From Dehalococcoidia bacterium (lineage in GTDB: Bacteria > Chloroflexota > Dehalococcoidia > Tepidiformales > Tepidiformaceae), in the NCBI GenBank assembly GCA_020850615.1, contig JADZEI010000066.1:65943-129942 (forward strand): a DNA stretch of 64,000 nt, written 5' to 3'. Under the pieces are notes generated by a model, which saw only the letters and a list, made by a program, of their open reading frames with translations, did not search any database and was not told the origin of the DNA. Of this stretch, positions 27,147-35,285 are shown one piece after another. The translations under genes and the position numbers were made by a program. Positions within the stretch are counted from its first letter, which is position 1. The number at the start of each line of letters is the position of its first letter.

Positions 27147-27608
27147 GTGCCGAACTGGGACTTCGCCAAACCGATCCGGCTGCCCCGCGAGGCCTACTCC
27201 GACCGTGACCGGGCGTTTCATGTGGTCATCCGCGCGCTGCCCGGGCAGTCACCGTTCCGGGGTGACGCCGGCCAGCTGGTCTGGGATGCGCTTCTCCGGG
27301 AACGTGATCGGTCGTCCATCACACTCCTCGCCGCCTGCCTGTTGCCGGACCACCTGCACATCCTCGTCCGCCCTGGCGATGTGCTCCTTTTTCGCTGGGT
27401 GCAGTCGTTCAAGTCGTTCACCACGGCGCTGCGCCGCCACGCCGATGAGCGCGCGTTCTCGTGGCAGCCGCGCTTCTATGACCGGGCCGTAAGAGCCGGC
27501 GAGCTATGGACGGTGATCCGGTACATCACGGGCAACCCGGTCGAGGCGCGCCTCGTGGCAGAGGGCGACGAGTGGCCGTGGGTGTGGGTGAGTCCTGAGC
27601 TTGGGTGA
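27147..27608 (+). CDS. REP-associated tyrosine transposase (RAYT), IS200/Y1 fold
   Basis: 153 residues. The HUH metal motif is H69-L-H71 in LLPDHLHILVRP. The C-terminal half has the RAYT pattern WQPRFYDRAVRAGELWTVIRY, followed by ITGNPVEARLV, with a conserved Tyr (Y126, or Y111) as the likely nucleophile. Such enzymes cut single-stranded DNA at the GTAG next to REP hairpins. Flanked by REP-B copies, one upstream and two inverted downstream, so gene and repeats form a REPtron. GTG 27147 is the start; no strong ribosome site is seen. It looks intact. An ordinary IS200/IS605 element is less likely, because no tnpB and no single pair of ends is present. Confidence 0.9.
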   Translation: MPNWDFAKPIRLPREAYSDRDRAFHVVIRALPGQSPFRGDAGQLVWDALLRERDRSSITLLAACLLPDHLHILVRPGDVLLFRWVQSFKSFTTALRRHADERAFSWQPRFYDRAVRAGELWTVIRYITGNPVEARLVAEGDEWPWVWVSPELG

Positions 27609-27634
27609 TTGGCTGCCAGGGTGCGGCGGGTGGT

Positions 27635-27812
27635 CGCCTTCGATGAGAGTGCCGTTTGGCTGACGCGCCGCCGAGGCTGGGCTCGGCTGACTACCGCTTC
27701 GCGGCTGCTGGGCCGCGGGCGTCGCTGGTTCGGGGCCCGCCTTCGACGAGGCATCCGTCTGGCTGACGCGCCGCCGAGGCTGGGCTCGGCGGATTACCGC
27801 TGCGCGGCTTGG
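27635..27812 (-). repeat. two inverted REP-B copies after the first RAYT gene
   Basis: Copies at about 27635-27713 and 27740-27812, both on the minus strand. Each has the hairpin ccgccgaggctgggctcgg and ends near ctaccgct or ttaccgct (the GTAG foot on the minus strand; one copy has GTAA). Both keep the outer tag cgatgag or cgacgag, also found in the upstream copy. Confidence 0.85.
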
Positions 27813-27836
27813 CCGCCCCTACCCGGCCCCGCGCGC

Positions 27837-28613
27837 CTACCCCAGGCCGAACAGCGCGTCCAGGCCCTCGACCAGGTGGTCCTGGGCCATCACGGCGCGG
27901 GTGGCGGCGACGACGCCGGGCATGAACGATTCGCGGCCGGTCGTGTCGTGGCGGATGGTCAGCGTCTGGCCGAGGCCACCGAAGATGACTTCCTGGTGGG
28001 CGACGAAGCCGGGCATGCGGACGGAGTGGATCGCGATGCCGCCGAGCTCGGCCCCGCGCGCGCCGGGCACCGTCTCCTTCTCCGTCGGCGGGTAGACGAA
28101 GGGGTCCTTGCGGGCCGCGCGCATGAGCTCGGCGGTGGTCTTCGCGGTGCCGCTGGGCGCGTCGACCTTCTGGTCGTGGTGCAGCTCGATGATCTCGGCG
28201 TTTTCGAAGAAGCGAGCGGCCTGGCGGGCGAAGTGCATCATAAGCACCGCGCCGATGGCGAAGTTGGCCGCGAGCACCACGCCCGTCTTCTTCGCGGCCG
28301 CTTCAGCCCTGAGCCACGCCACGAAGTCGCTCGACAGGCCAGTTGTGCCGATGACCAGCCGCACGCCGGACGCGAGCGCCGCCTGCGCGAGCTTCGGCGT
28401 CCAGGCGGCGTTCGTGAAATCGATGACCACGTCCGGCTTCGTTGCCGCGATGCAGGCTGCGGCGTCCGTGTACACCGGGAGCCCGTCGAGCTCCGCGGCC
28501 GGCCGCATCGCGTCCAGGTAGGCGACGGGCTCCATGCCCTCTGCCGCGGCCACCGCCGCGGCCACCTGCCGGCCCATCTTCCCGGACCCCGAAACAACGA
28601 CGCGTATCGACAT
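27837..28613 (-). CDS. dapB: 4-hydroxy-tetrahydrodipicolinate reductase
   Basis: An NAD(P)H-dependent step of the diaminopimelate/lysine pathway. 258 residues. The Rossmann start is RVVVSGSGKMGRQVAAAV. The substrate-binding signature ELHHDQKVDAPSGTA, with its catalytic His and Lys, is complete. The GTTGLS and ANFAIGAVLM segments also fit the family. ATG 28613 begins at the conserved strand. The rest of the dap pathway is not in the window; the gene probably shares a transcript with the small membrane protein 84 bp upstream. Confidence 0.96.
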   Translation of the reverse strand: MSIRVVVSGSGKMGRQVAAAVAAAEGMEPVAYLDAMRPAAELDGLPVYTDAAACIAATKPDVVIDFTNAAWTPKLAQAALASGVRLVIGTTGLSSDFVAWLRAEAAAKKTGVVLAANFAIGAVLMMHFARQAARFFENAEIIELHHDQKVDAPSGTAKTTAELMRAARKDPFVYPPTEKETVPGARGAELGGIAIHSVRMPGFVAHQEVIFGGLGQTLTIRHDTTGRESFMPGVVAATRAVMAQDHLVEGLDALFGLG

Positions 28614-28659
28614 GGCGGCGATTGTATCCCGCCTGCAGCTCATCCGCTGCGGACGCCGA

Positions 28660-28694
28660 CTCTACGCCTCTACGCCTTCACGCCTGTACGCCTT
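28660..28694. repeat. octamer array
   Basis: Four units of eight bases. On the minus strand they read GGCGTACA, GGCGTGAA, GGCGTAGA, GGCGTAGA. The same unit forms the array at 42492-42527. It is distinct from the heptamer family. Confidence 0.7.
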
Positions 28695-28696
28695 CG

Positions 28697-28855
28697 CTAT
28701 CCCGGCGTCGCGAGCGCCATTGCGGCGAAGGTGATCCCCATCGCGGCGATGCCGACCGGGAGGTAGGCCCCGTTGAGCATGCGCTGCCCGCCGGTGCTCA
28801 CGGCGAACGCGATGAAGAACAGTTGGAGGAGCGACGCGATAACCAGGGCATCCAT
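28697..28855 (-). CDS. 52-residue two-helix membrane protein
   Basis: Not recognised as a family. The protein starts MDALVIASLLQLFFIAFAVS, has a short polar turn (TGGQRMLNGAYLP) and then a second hydrophobic helix (VGIAAMGITFAAMALATP). Two transmembrane helices with a loop are clear by eye. ATG 28855 has GGCGAGG eight bases upstream. The stop is TAG, and the gene lies just upstream of dapB in the same direction. The good start site and clean hydrophobic pattern support a real gene. Confidence 0.6.
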   Translation of the reverse strand: MDALVIASLLQLFFIAFAVSTGGQRMLNGAYLPVGIAAMGITFAAMALATPG

Positions 28856-29200
28856 ATATGCGGCCTCGCCAGGGGGAGCGTTGCCTCAACCCTACGGGCG
28901 CGCGCGGCCCGGACTCCTAACATCCGCGGGCTCGCCGTTCATGTTCCATTACAGGCGCGGGCGCATGGCGGGGAAACACAATGGCCGGGTCTCGCACCGG
29001 AGGCGTGACGTCGTAACCAGTGGAGGCGATCCTCGCCGAGAAGCGGGTTCCCCTCTCCCTCAGGGAGAGGGGCCAGGGGTGAGGGTGCGGCGGTGGCTCG
29101 ATGACGTCTGCACCCTGTTCAGAGCAGCGGGCGGCCCCCTCCCCGCCGCCGAGCGCGGCCGGCGCCGGGCCTGTTCGAGGCGGCCCGCTATACTCGAACC
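28856..29200. other. gap with one hairpin repeat
   Basis: 345 bp, no gene seen. At about 29049-29072 lies the hairpin cccctctccct-cagggagagggg, followed by gccaggggtgaggg. It belongs to the same kind as the ctctcccgtgcgcgggagag hairpins at 59.3-59.7 kb. The rest is ordinary GC-rich sequence. Confidence 0.5.
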
Positions 29201-29566
29201 ATGACCCGCAGCACCACCGTGACCGTCGACGCCGCCGGCCGCCTCACGCTCCCTGCCCCCGCGCTGGCCGCGCTCGGCATCGAGGGCGCGGGCGAGCTCC
29301 ACCTCAGCATCGAAGGCGGGGCGGTCGTGCTCCGCGGGGACGCGGCGGCCGCGCCCGCCCGCATGGAGGACGCCTTCGCCGGCTTCGCGCGCCAGGTGAC
29401 CGGCGGGCTTTCGCCCAGGCAACTTGATACGTTCCTCGGCACCGCGCCCGCGGACGACTTCGCCGCCTACCAGGAGCTGCCGGAGGACGACTTCGAGCCC
29501 GAGCCGGTCCCCCTCTCCGGCGACGAGCTCGACTTCGTGCGCGGCCTGCTGAACGGCAAGCAGTAG
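29201..29566 (+). CDS. AbrB/MazE-type DNA-binding protein, orphan antitoxin-like
   Basis: 121 residues. The first 45 form a SpoVT/AbrB swapped-hairpin domain (TVTVDAAGRLTLPAPALAALGI, then LHLSIEGGAVVL). The remaining 75 residues are acidic, with PEDDFEPEPVPLSGDELDF, which in antitoxins usually wraps the toxin. No toxin gene adjoins it: the next gene is an acyl-CoA dehydrogenase. It may be a stand-alone regulator or a leftover antitoxin. Confidence 0.8.
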   Translation: MTRSTTVTVDAAGRLTLPAPALAALGIEGAGELHLSIEGGAVVLRGDAAAAPARMEDAFAGFARQVTGGLSPRQLDTFLGTAPADDFAAYQELPEDDFEPEPVPLSGDELDFVRGLLNGKQ

Positions 29567-29687
29567 CGGCAGCCTGCGCCCCCGCGGTGCTTTGCCGCGA
29601 CGCTCGCATGGTCATAGCCCGCGAACCGCCGGATAATGCGTTGGCCGCTCGCGCGGTCCCCCGTTACCCCTTTCCGGAAGGTGCCCC

Positions 29688-30860
29688 ATGGCCCGCGACT
29701 TTGCCGCCGACATCGCCGACCCGATTGCCCGCGAAATCGTCTCCAACGTGGGGACGTGGGTGGACAAGGAGGTCAAGCCGAACGCCGACCACTTCGAGCA
29801 CGCGGACGAGTTCCCGACGCCGCTCCTGAACGGCATGTCGGACATGGGCCTCTTCGGGATCAAGATCCCGGAGGCGTACGGCGGCCTGGACCTCTCGTTC
29901 GAATGCTACGCCGGCGTCTGCATCGAGCTCGCGCGCGGCTGGATGAGCCTCGCCGGCATCATCAACACGCACGTCCTCGTCGGCTACGCCATCAGCGAAT
30001 ACGGCACGCAGGCCCAGAAGGACGAGTATCTGCCGAAGTTCGTGAAGCCGGACATGCGCTGCGCCCTGAGCATCACCGAACCGGACGCCGGCTCCGACGC
30101 CCAGGCGATCAAGACCACGGCCAAGCGCGACGGCGACGACTACATCATCAACGGCCAGAAGATGTGGGTGACGAACGGCCACCGCGCCGGCGTCTACCTC
30201 GTGATGACGAAGACGGACGTCACCGCCGAGCCGCGCCACAAGGGCATCACCGCCTTCCTCGTGCCGCACGAAACGCCCGGCTTCATCAAGGGCAAGAAGT
30301 TCGAGAAGCTCGGCTACAAGGGCGTCGAAACGACGGAGCTCGCCTTCGACGACGCCCGCGTGCCGGCCACGGCAGTGCTCGGCGGGGCCGAGGGGCGCGG
30401 CTTCCAGCACATCATGAGCGCGCTCGAAGTCGGGCGGATCAACGTCGCCGCGCGCGGAGTGGGCGTGGCCCAGGCCGCCTTCGATGACGCGATCCGGTAC
30501 GCGCAGAAGCGGGTTGCGTTCGGCAAGCCGATCTTCGAGCACCAGGCCCAGCAGCTCCGCATCGCCGAGATGGCGACGAAGATCCGGGCCGCGCGCCTCC
30601 TCACGCTCGATGCCGCGCGCAAGAAGGACAGCGGCATCCGCAGCGACCTCGACGCGGGCATGGCGAAGCTGTTTTCGACGGAGATCGCGCAGGAAGTGGT
30701 GCTCGATGCGATGCGCATCCACGGCGGCGTGGCGTATTCGAAGGAGCTCCCGGTCGAGCGCTACTACCGCGACGCGCCCCTGATGATCATCGCGGAGGGC
30801 ACGAGCGACATCCAGAAGACGGTCATCGCGCGCAACATCGTGCGCGAATACCCCGTGTAG
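29688..30860 (+). CDS. acyl-CoA dehydrogenase
   Basis: A FAD-dependent desaturation of an acyl-CoA at C2-C3. 390 residues in the family order: N-terminal helices, middle beta domain (CALSITEPDAGSDAQAIKT, the first signature), then the C-terminal helical bundle (QAQQLRIAEMATKIRAAR). The second signature RYYRDAPLMIIAEGTSDIQ supplies the usual position for the catalytic base: the Glu in IAEGTSDIQ, the placement of short- and medium-chain enzymes. The acyl substrate is unknown. It is followed after 119 bp by a MaoC-type hydratase, which fits a beta-oxidation-like unit. Confidence 0.96.
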   Translation: MARDFAADIADPIAREIVSNVGTWVDKEVKPNADHFEHADEFPTPLLNGMSDMGLFGIKIPEAYGGLDLSFECYAGVCIELARGWMSLAGIINTHVLVGYAISEYGTQAQKDEYLPKFVKPDMRCALSITEPDAGSDAQAIKTTAKRDGDDYIINGQKMWVTNGHRAGVYLVMTKTDVTAEPRHKGITAFLVPHETPGFIKGKKFEKLGYKGVETTELAFDDARVPATAVLGGAEGRGFQHIMSALEVGRINVAARGVGVAQAAFDDAIRYAQKRVAFGKPIFEHQAQQLRIAEMATKIRAARLLTLDAARKKDSGIRSDLDAGMAKLFSTEIAQEVVLDAMRIHGGVAYSKELPVERYYRDAPLMIIAEGTSDIQKTVIARNIVREYPV

Positions 30861-30862
30861 GA

Positions 30863-30954
30863 ATTGTCGATTTCCGATTGACGATTGTCGATTCAACACT
30901 TCGCCGCGCTGGGGCCACACCCAATCGGCAATCGACAATCGACAATCGTCAATG
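30863..30954. repeat. inverted pair of heptamer arrays
   Basis: Left array 30863-30893 (units GATTGTC, GATTGAC, GATTTCC) starts two bases after the acyl-CoA dehydrogenase stop. Right array 30922-30954 is the reverse complement (CAATCGA repeats). Only about 28 bp lie between them, so the pair can form a compact hairpin between two co-directional genes. Confidence 0.85.
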
Positions 30955-30979
30955 ACCAGCTCTCGGGAGGTTCCCCCTA

Positions 30980-31453
30980 ATGACGGTTCACGACGGTCGC
31001 GACAAGTTCGGGCGGTACTACGAAGATTTCGTCGTCGGCGATGTGTACAAGCACTGGCCGAGCAAGACGATCACGGAGGCAGAAGACCACCTCTTCTGCG
31101 ACATCACGATGAACCACCACCCGCTCCACTCGGACCGCTGGTATGCCGAGGAGGAGACGCACTTCAAGCAGAACGTGGTGGTGGGCAACCTGGTCTATTC
31201 GCTCGTGCTCGGCATGAGCGTCGCCGACGTCTCGGGCAAGGCCATCGCGAACCTGGAGATCGAGAGCCTGAAGCACTCGAAGCCCACCTTCCACGGCGAC
31301 ACGGTCCGGGCCGAAACGCTCGTCCTCGACAAGAACGAGACCTCCGACGGCAAGCGGGGCATCGTCACGGTGGAGACGCGCGGGGTGAACCAGCGCGGCG
31401 AAGAAGTGTGCTACTTCCGCCGCAAGGTCATGGTCCCGAAGCGCCCGGCGTAG
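30980..31453 (+). CDS. MaoC family dehydratase
   Basis: 157 residues with a hot-dog fold of the MaoC/(R)-enoyl-CoA hydratase type. The catalytic Asp/His pair is in FCDITMNHHPLHSD (hydratase 2 motif). GRYYEDFVVGDVYKHWPSKTIT is the usual N-terminus of the actinobacterial-like mesaconyl/beta-methylmalyl-CoA dehydratase-related group, but the exact substrate cannot be assigned. A good ribosome site (GGGAGG) precedes ATG 30980. It lies with the acyl-CoA dehydrogenase. Confidence 0.92.
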   Translation: MTVHDGRDKFGRYYEDFVVGDVYKHWPSKTITEAEDHLFCDITMNHHPLHSDRWYAEEETHFKQNVVVGNLVYSLVLGMSVADVSGKAIANLEIESLKHSKPTFHGDTVRAETLVLDKNETSDGKRGIVTVETRGVNQRGEEVCYFRRKVMVPKRPA

Positions 31454-31760
31454 GCGAAGCCGGGGGGTAGCGAGGGGCGAAGCCGTAGTCGCGGAGCATC
31501 GGCTCCGCGGCCCCGAGGATCAGGCCGCGCGGTAGCCCGCGACGTCCGCCACCGGTGCCGAGGGCGGGAGCGGAGCGACCGGCCGGCTCGCCGGGCGATG
31601 CGCGTCGCGGGCGGGCGGCGTCGCGCGCTGGTGCGCTACGGCCTGGCCTGCTGCGCGGCCCGGCTGTCCTGGTTCGCTACCGCCGCCTATCGGTGTGGCA
31701 TCCGTTGGGCTTGGACGCGCCGCCGAGGCTGGGCTCGGCGGACTACCGCTGCGCGGCCGG
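31454..31760. repeat. REP-A and REP-B between maoC-like and F420-oxidoreductase genes
   Basis: REP-A at about 31473-31511 and an inverted REP-B at about 31700-31752 (ccgccgaggctgggctcggcgg). The latter ends only a few bases before the possible starts of the next gene. No gene between. Confidence 0.75.
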
Positions 31761-32204
31761 GTGCGGCACCCTGTGCCCGTGTTCGAGGCGTGGCATTTGG
31801 CGTTGCTGGCGAGCTGCCGGACGGGGCACCTTGCGACGGTTGGCGCGGGCGGGCGGCCGCACCTGGTGCCGGTGTGCTACGCCGTGGTGGGCGGGCGCAT
31901 CGCTATCGCCGTCGACGAGAAGCCGAAGCGGGGCGGGGAACTCGCCCGCGTGCGCAACATCCGCCGCGATGCGCGCGTCACGTTCCTGGTGGACCGCTAC
32001 GACGACGCGGACTGGTCGCGGCTGGCGTGGTTGCGGATCGAGGGCGACGCCGCCGTGGTCGAGCGCGGTGCCCTGGAACCGGCGGTGCTCGCGGCCCTTC
32101 GCGACCGGTACCCGCAGTACCGCGCGATGGACCTGGAGTCGCGGCCGCTCATCCTGGTCGCGCCGCGGCGGGTCGTGGCCTGGCGGGCAGCTCCGGAGGG
32201 GTAG
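31761..32204 (+). CDS. PPOX-class F420-dependent oxidoreductase (TIGR03668-like)
   Basis: 147 residues of the split-barrel flavin/F420-binding fold. The opening LLASCRTGHLATVGAGGRPHLVPVCYAV and DEKPKRGGELARVRNIRRD match the F420-dependent PPOX-like group, which reduces small molecules with the deazaflavin F420. The start is uncertain: GTG 31761, 31773 and 31779 are all possible, and a REP-B element lies directly upstream with no clear ribosome site. The C-terminus ends at a normal place (APRRVVAWR). Confidence 0.85.
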   Translation: MRHPVPVFEAWHLALLASCRTGHLATVGAGGRPHLVPVCYAVVGGRIAIAVDEKPKRGGELARVRNIRRDARVTFLVDRYDDADWSRLAWLRIEGDAAVVERGALEPAVLAALRDRYPQYRAMDLESRPLILVAPRRVVAWRAAPEG

Positions 32205-32247
32205 GCGTGGCCGGCAGCTACCCCACGATGCTGCCGGCCGCGCCGTC

Positions 32248-32928
32248 TCAGTGCGCCTCGTCCACGTACCGCTCAACCGTGTCCTTCGGCACCGAAAGGA
32301 TGACGCCCCGGTCGGAGAGCTCGGCGAGCCACTCCGCCGGGATCGCGGTTTCGGACTTGAAGATGAAGCCCTGCTTCATCACGAGGCGGGTGGGCACGCC
32401 GCGCTCGCTGTCGAACTCGAGCGTGGCCACTTCGCCCACCTTCTCGTAGTCGGAGCTCAGCACCTCGTCGCCTTCCTTGATGGCGGGTCGCCACATGCCG
32501 GCCGAGGTCTCCGAAGGTGGCGCGCTCTCGCCGCCCGGGTAGCCCAGCGGCTTGCCCGCCTGGAAGAAGAAGATCGGCCCCGCTGCGGTCGCGTATTCAT
32601 ACGGCATGTTGTGGCCGCTCGCGCGGTCGAACCCCGGCGGGCCCGAATAGTCCGGGTCCGGCGTCCGGTAGCGGGCAGCGTCGAAGCCGTCGCACTCCGA
32701 GAACTGCTCCTCGTCCAGGTCGGTGTAGAGCACCGAACCGTCGCTGCGCTGGACGCAGGAGAGCGGGAGGAGCCGCTCGCTGCCGAAGATGGTGCCGTGC
32801 TTCACGACGAGCTCGCTCACGGTGTCGGTATCGGCGTCGACGACGACGCCGCGGATGTCGCCAAGCTTGCCATCGCGGCCGTGGACTTCCTGGCCGATGG
32901 CGACGGTGAATTCGCTGCGGTTCTCCAT
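32248..32928 (-). CDS. PRC-barrel domain protein (two domains)
   Basis: 226 residues with two similar beta-barrel modules. One lies at about 8-75 (IGQEVHGRDGKLGDIRGVVVDADT, then ELVVKHGTIFGSERLLPLS), the other at about 150-222 (EGDEVLSSDYEKVGEVATLEFD, then RLVMKQGFIFKSETAIPAEW). They are joined by a Pro/Gly-rich linker. PRC barrels bind other proteins or RNA-related partners; no catalytic motif is visible. ATG 32928 has AGGAGG ten bases upstream. Its partners are unknown. It stands alone between convergent and divergent genes. Confidence 0.85.
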   Translation of the reverse strand: MENRSEFTVAIGQEVHGRDGKLGDIRGVVVDADTDTVSELVVKHGTIFGSERLLPLSCVQRSDGSVLYTDLDEEQFSECDGFDAARYRTPDPDYSGPPGFDRASGHNMPYEYATAAGPIFFFQAGKPLGYPGGESAPPSETSAGMWRPAIKEGDEVLSSDYEKVGEVATLEFDSERGVPTRLVMKQGFIFKSETAIPAEWLAELSDRGVILSVPKDTVERYVDEAH

Positions 32929-33035
32929 GGGTGTGCCTCCTGTGGTACCACCGTAGGAGGCGCGCGCTTACGCCCGCCGGTGCGGTGTTCGCGGCATCGT
33001 CAAAACGGCATGTCAGCGGCCCGGGTGCGCCGGGA

Positions 33036-34019
33036 TCAGTCGGAAAGCGCGGCCGCTTCCGCCTCGCTGATGGCCGGGACGAGCCCGCGGCGCCGCAAGT
33101 CCGCCGTCCGCACGAGCGCGTAGAGCGCGTCCACCGCCGGAGCGGCCACGCCGAGCTCGCGGGCGCGCCGGGCCACGTTCCCGTGGATCGCTTCCACTTC
33201 GAGCGGGCGCCCCGCGACATAATCGAGCGCCATGCTCGTCCGGTAGTCGCCCATCGTGTCGGTGAGCGCGAAGAGCTGGGCGACGATGCCGCCGGGGTCC
33301 AGGCGGCTCGCTTTCCCCGCGGCGGCGAGGTCCGCGTTCGCGACCGCGACGACCTCGCGCATGACGCGCTCGGCGAGCGGCCGGAGCTCCTCGTCGCGGC
33401 AGATCAGCTCGGTGCCGATGCCGCCGCCGGCGACGCTGAGCCCGTTGAAGGGCACGTTCCAGCAGAGCTTCTCCCAGCGGGCCGCGCGCAGGGCCGGCGC
33501 CGCGACCACATCGAACCGCGCGCCCGCGAGCATCGCGCGGAGCTCCTCCACCTGCGCGGCGTCGTCGAGGTGGTGGCCGATTGTGACGCGCCCGTAGCGA
33601 AGGTGGTGGACCACGCCCGGCTGGCCGCGGTTGATGCACACGAACGCCATCCCGCCGAAGACGCGCTCCGGTCCGAACCAGCCCGCGATCTGCTCCTCCA
33701 CGCCGAGGCCGTTCATCAGCGCGAGGATGCGCGTATCGGGCCCGATGCAGGGCGCGATGAGCTCCGGCGCCGCGCCGAAGGCCGTGCTCTTGAGCGAACA
33801 GATGACCCAGTCGGCCGGCCCGATCTCCTCGCTCGAAGCGAACGCTGACACGTGCTCGAGCCGGAAATCGCCCTCCGGGCTGCGGATGTCGAGCCCGCTG
33901 GCGCGCACGGCCGCGAGGTCCCGCCGCATCAGGAAGCGGACGTCGTGCCCCGCCCGCGCGAGCAACCCGCCGTAGTAGCAACCCACGGCCCCCGAGCCGA
34001 TCACCGCGATCTTCGCCAT
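33036..34019 (-). CDS. 2-dehydropantoate 2-reductase family protein (PanE/ApbA)
   Basis: 327 residues. The NADP-binding start is AKIAVIGSGAVGCYYGGLLARAG. The conserved catalytic Lys lies in LRAARWEKLCWNVPFNGLS, and the C-terminal helical domain carries the family element TSMALDYVAGRPLEVEAIHGN. Ketopantoate reduction for pantothenate and CoA synthesis is the classic role, but many paralogues act on other ketoacids. No panB or panC is near. ATG 34019 starts the Rossmann strand; the much longer open frame upstream is antisense to three other genes. Divergent from the inositol-phosphatase-family gene across 72 bp. Confidence 0.92.
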   Translation of the reverse strand: MAKIAVIGSGAVGCYYGGLLARAGHDVRFLMRRDLAAVRASGLDIRSPEGDFRLEHVSAFASSEEIGPADWVICSLKSTAFGAAPELIAPCIGPDTRILALMNGLGVEEQIAGWFGPERVFGGMAFVCINRGQPGVVHHLRYGRVTIGHHLDDAAQVEELRAMLAGARFDVVAAPALRAARWEKLCWNVPFNGLSVAGGGIGTELICRDEELRPLAERVMREVVAVANADLAAAGKASRLDPGGIVAQLFALTDTMGDYRTSMALDYVAGRPLEVEAIHGNVARRARELGVAAPAVDALYALVRTADLRRRGLVPAISEAEAAALSD

Positions 34020-34091
34020 CGCGCCAATGGTAGCGCCGCGGCCCGCGCAGCGCCGGTTCGCCCGCACGGCCGGGCGCGGTACGCTGCGCCC

Positions 34092-34880
34092 ATGGATGAC
34101 GTCCGCCCGGAGGCGCTGCTCGAGCTCGCGACCGCGATCGCGCTCGAAGCCGGCGGGCTGGTCGCCCGCGGTCGCCTGGCGGAGCGCGCGCTCATCGGCA
34201 CGAAGTCCACGCTCACGGATATGGTCACCGAGGTGGACCACGCCTCGGAGGCGCTGATCGTCCGCCGCATCCTCGAAGCGCGTCCCGGCGACGGGATCCT
34301 CGGCGAGGAGGGCACCGCGCGCGAAGGGACGACCGGGCTGCGCTGGGTGATCGACCCGCTCGACGGCACGACGAACTTCCTCTACGGCTTCCCCGCCTAC
34401 GCCGTCTCGATCGCGGTCGAAGGCCCGGGCGGCGCCATCGCCGGTGTGGTGCGCGATGCGGCCCGCGGCGAGACCTTCGCTGCCGCCCTCGGCCATGGCG
34501 CGACCGCCGACGGCGCGCCGATCCGGGTGAACGATGCGCCGGTCGCCGCGCACGCGCTCATCGGCACGGGGTTCGGCTACTCGCCGGAGCGGCGCGCGGG
34601 CCAGGCGGCCGTGCTCGCGGAGCTCCTGCCCCACATCCGCTCGGCGGCGCTGGACCTCTGCTCCGTGGCCTGCGGGCGGCTGGACGGCTACTACGAGCAG
34701 GGCATCCAGCCGTGGGACCACGCGGCCGGCGCGCTGATCGTGCGCGAAGCCGGTGGACGCACCGGCTGGGTCCCCCGCGCCTTCGCCCGCGACCTCGACC
34801 CGCCCCTCCTCCTCGCCGCCGGCCCCGCGCTCTTCGAGGCGCTGACCGCCCTGTTTGGAGGCGTAGGGGCGAAGCCGTAG
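34092..34880 (+). CDS. inositol monophosphatase family protein
   Basis: 262 residues. The lithium-sensitive metal-dependent phosphatase motifs are complete: GEEG (metal Glu), WVIDPLDGTTNFLYGFP, and the late WDHAAGALIVREAGG. The substrate may be inositol-1-phosphate, a histidinol-phosphate or a nucleotide 3'-phosphate; the sequence alone does not decide. The stop codon TAG is the GTAG foot of a REP-A element (gaagccGTAGccgcggagc), so the last five residues or so (VGAKP) are encoded by the repeat. Confidence 0.93.
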   Translation: MDDVRPEALLELATAIALEAGGLVARGRLAERALIGTKSTLTDMVTEVDHASEALIVRRILEARPGDGILGEEGTAREGTTGLRWVIDPLDGTTNFLYGFPAYAVSIAVEGPGGAIAGVVRDAARGETFAAALGHGATADGAPIRVNDAPVAAHALIGTGFGYSPERRAGQAAVLAELLPHIRSAALDLCSVACGRLDGYYEQGIQPWDHAAGALIVREAGGRTGWVPRAFARDLDPPLLLAAGPALFEALTALFGGVGAKP

Positions 34881-35285
34881 CCGCGGAGCATTGCTCCGCG
34901 GGATTGTCCGTGCCATGCCGCGCGGTAGCACGCGACGTGCCCGCCGGGGGGACGCGCGCACCCTCACCCCGGCCCTCTCCCGCTGCGGCGGGCGAGGGAG
35001 CCGACTTTCACCACGAATCGCACCCGCGCACCAAAGCCAGCCGGCGCGCGATTGCACCCCAGCATCGCACCCACACTCGCCGACAGCCGACAGCCGACAG
35101 CCGACAGCCGACAGCCGACAGCCGACAGCCGACCGCCGACAGCTGACAGCCAACCGCCGCCCGGCCCGGCGATTGGGGCCGGTTGGGCCGTGACAGGCCC
35201 GGCGCGGGCCCGAAGCATTGCGCGGATGCCCGGCGTGGCTGGCCGCGACCCTTCGGCGCGGAGCCCGGCAGACGAGAGGGAAACG
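34864..35285. repeat. REP-A, hairpin repeat and the longest heptamer array
   Basis: REP-A at 34864-34902 overlaps the end of the previous gene. A gagg/cctc hairpin repeat lies at about 34964-35000 (ctctcccgctgcggcgggcgag). The heptamer array 35080-35153 has about ten units, on the minus strand mostly GGCTGTC. The array is oriented opposite to the one at 37011, so the two bracket the ThDP-enzyme gene. No other gene seen. Confidence 0.75.

Noticed and set aside
35080-35153. Heptamer array as a CRISPR or as coding sequence
   Set aside because: Seven-base units without spacers; the frame running through it into the ThDP-enzyme gene only repeats a short peptide and has no start signal, whereas ATG 35286 fits the family.
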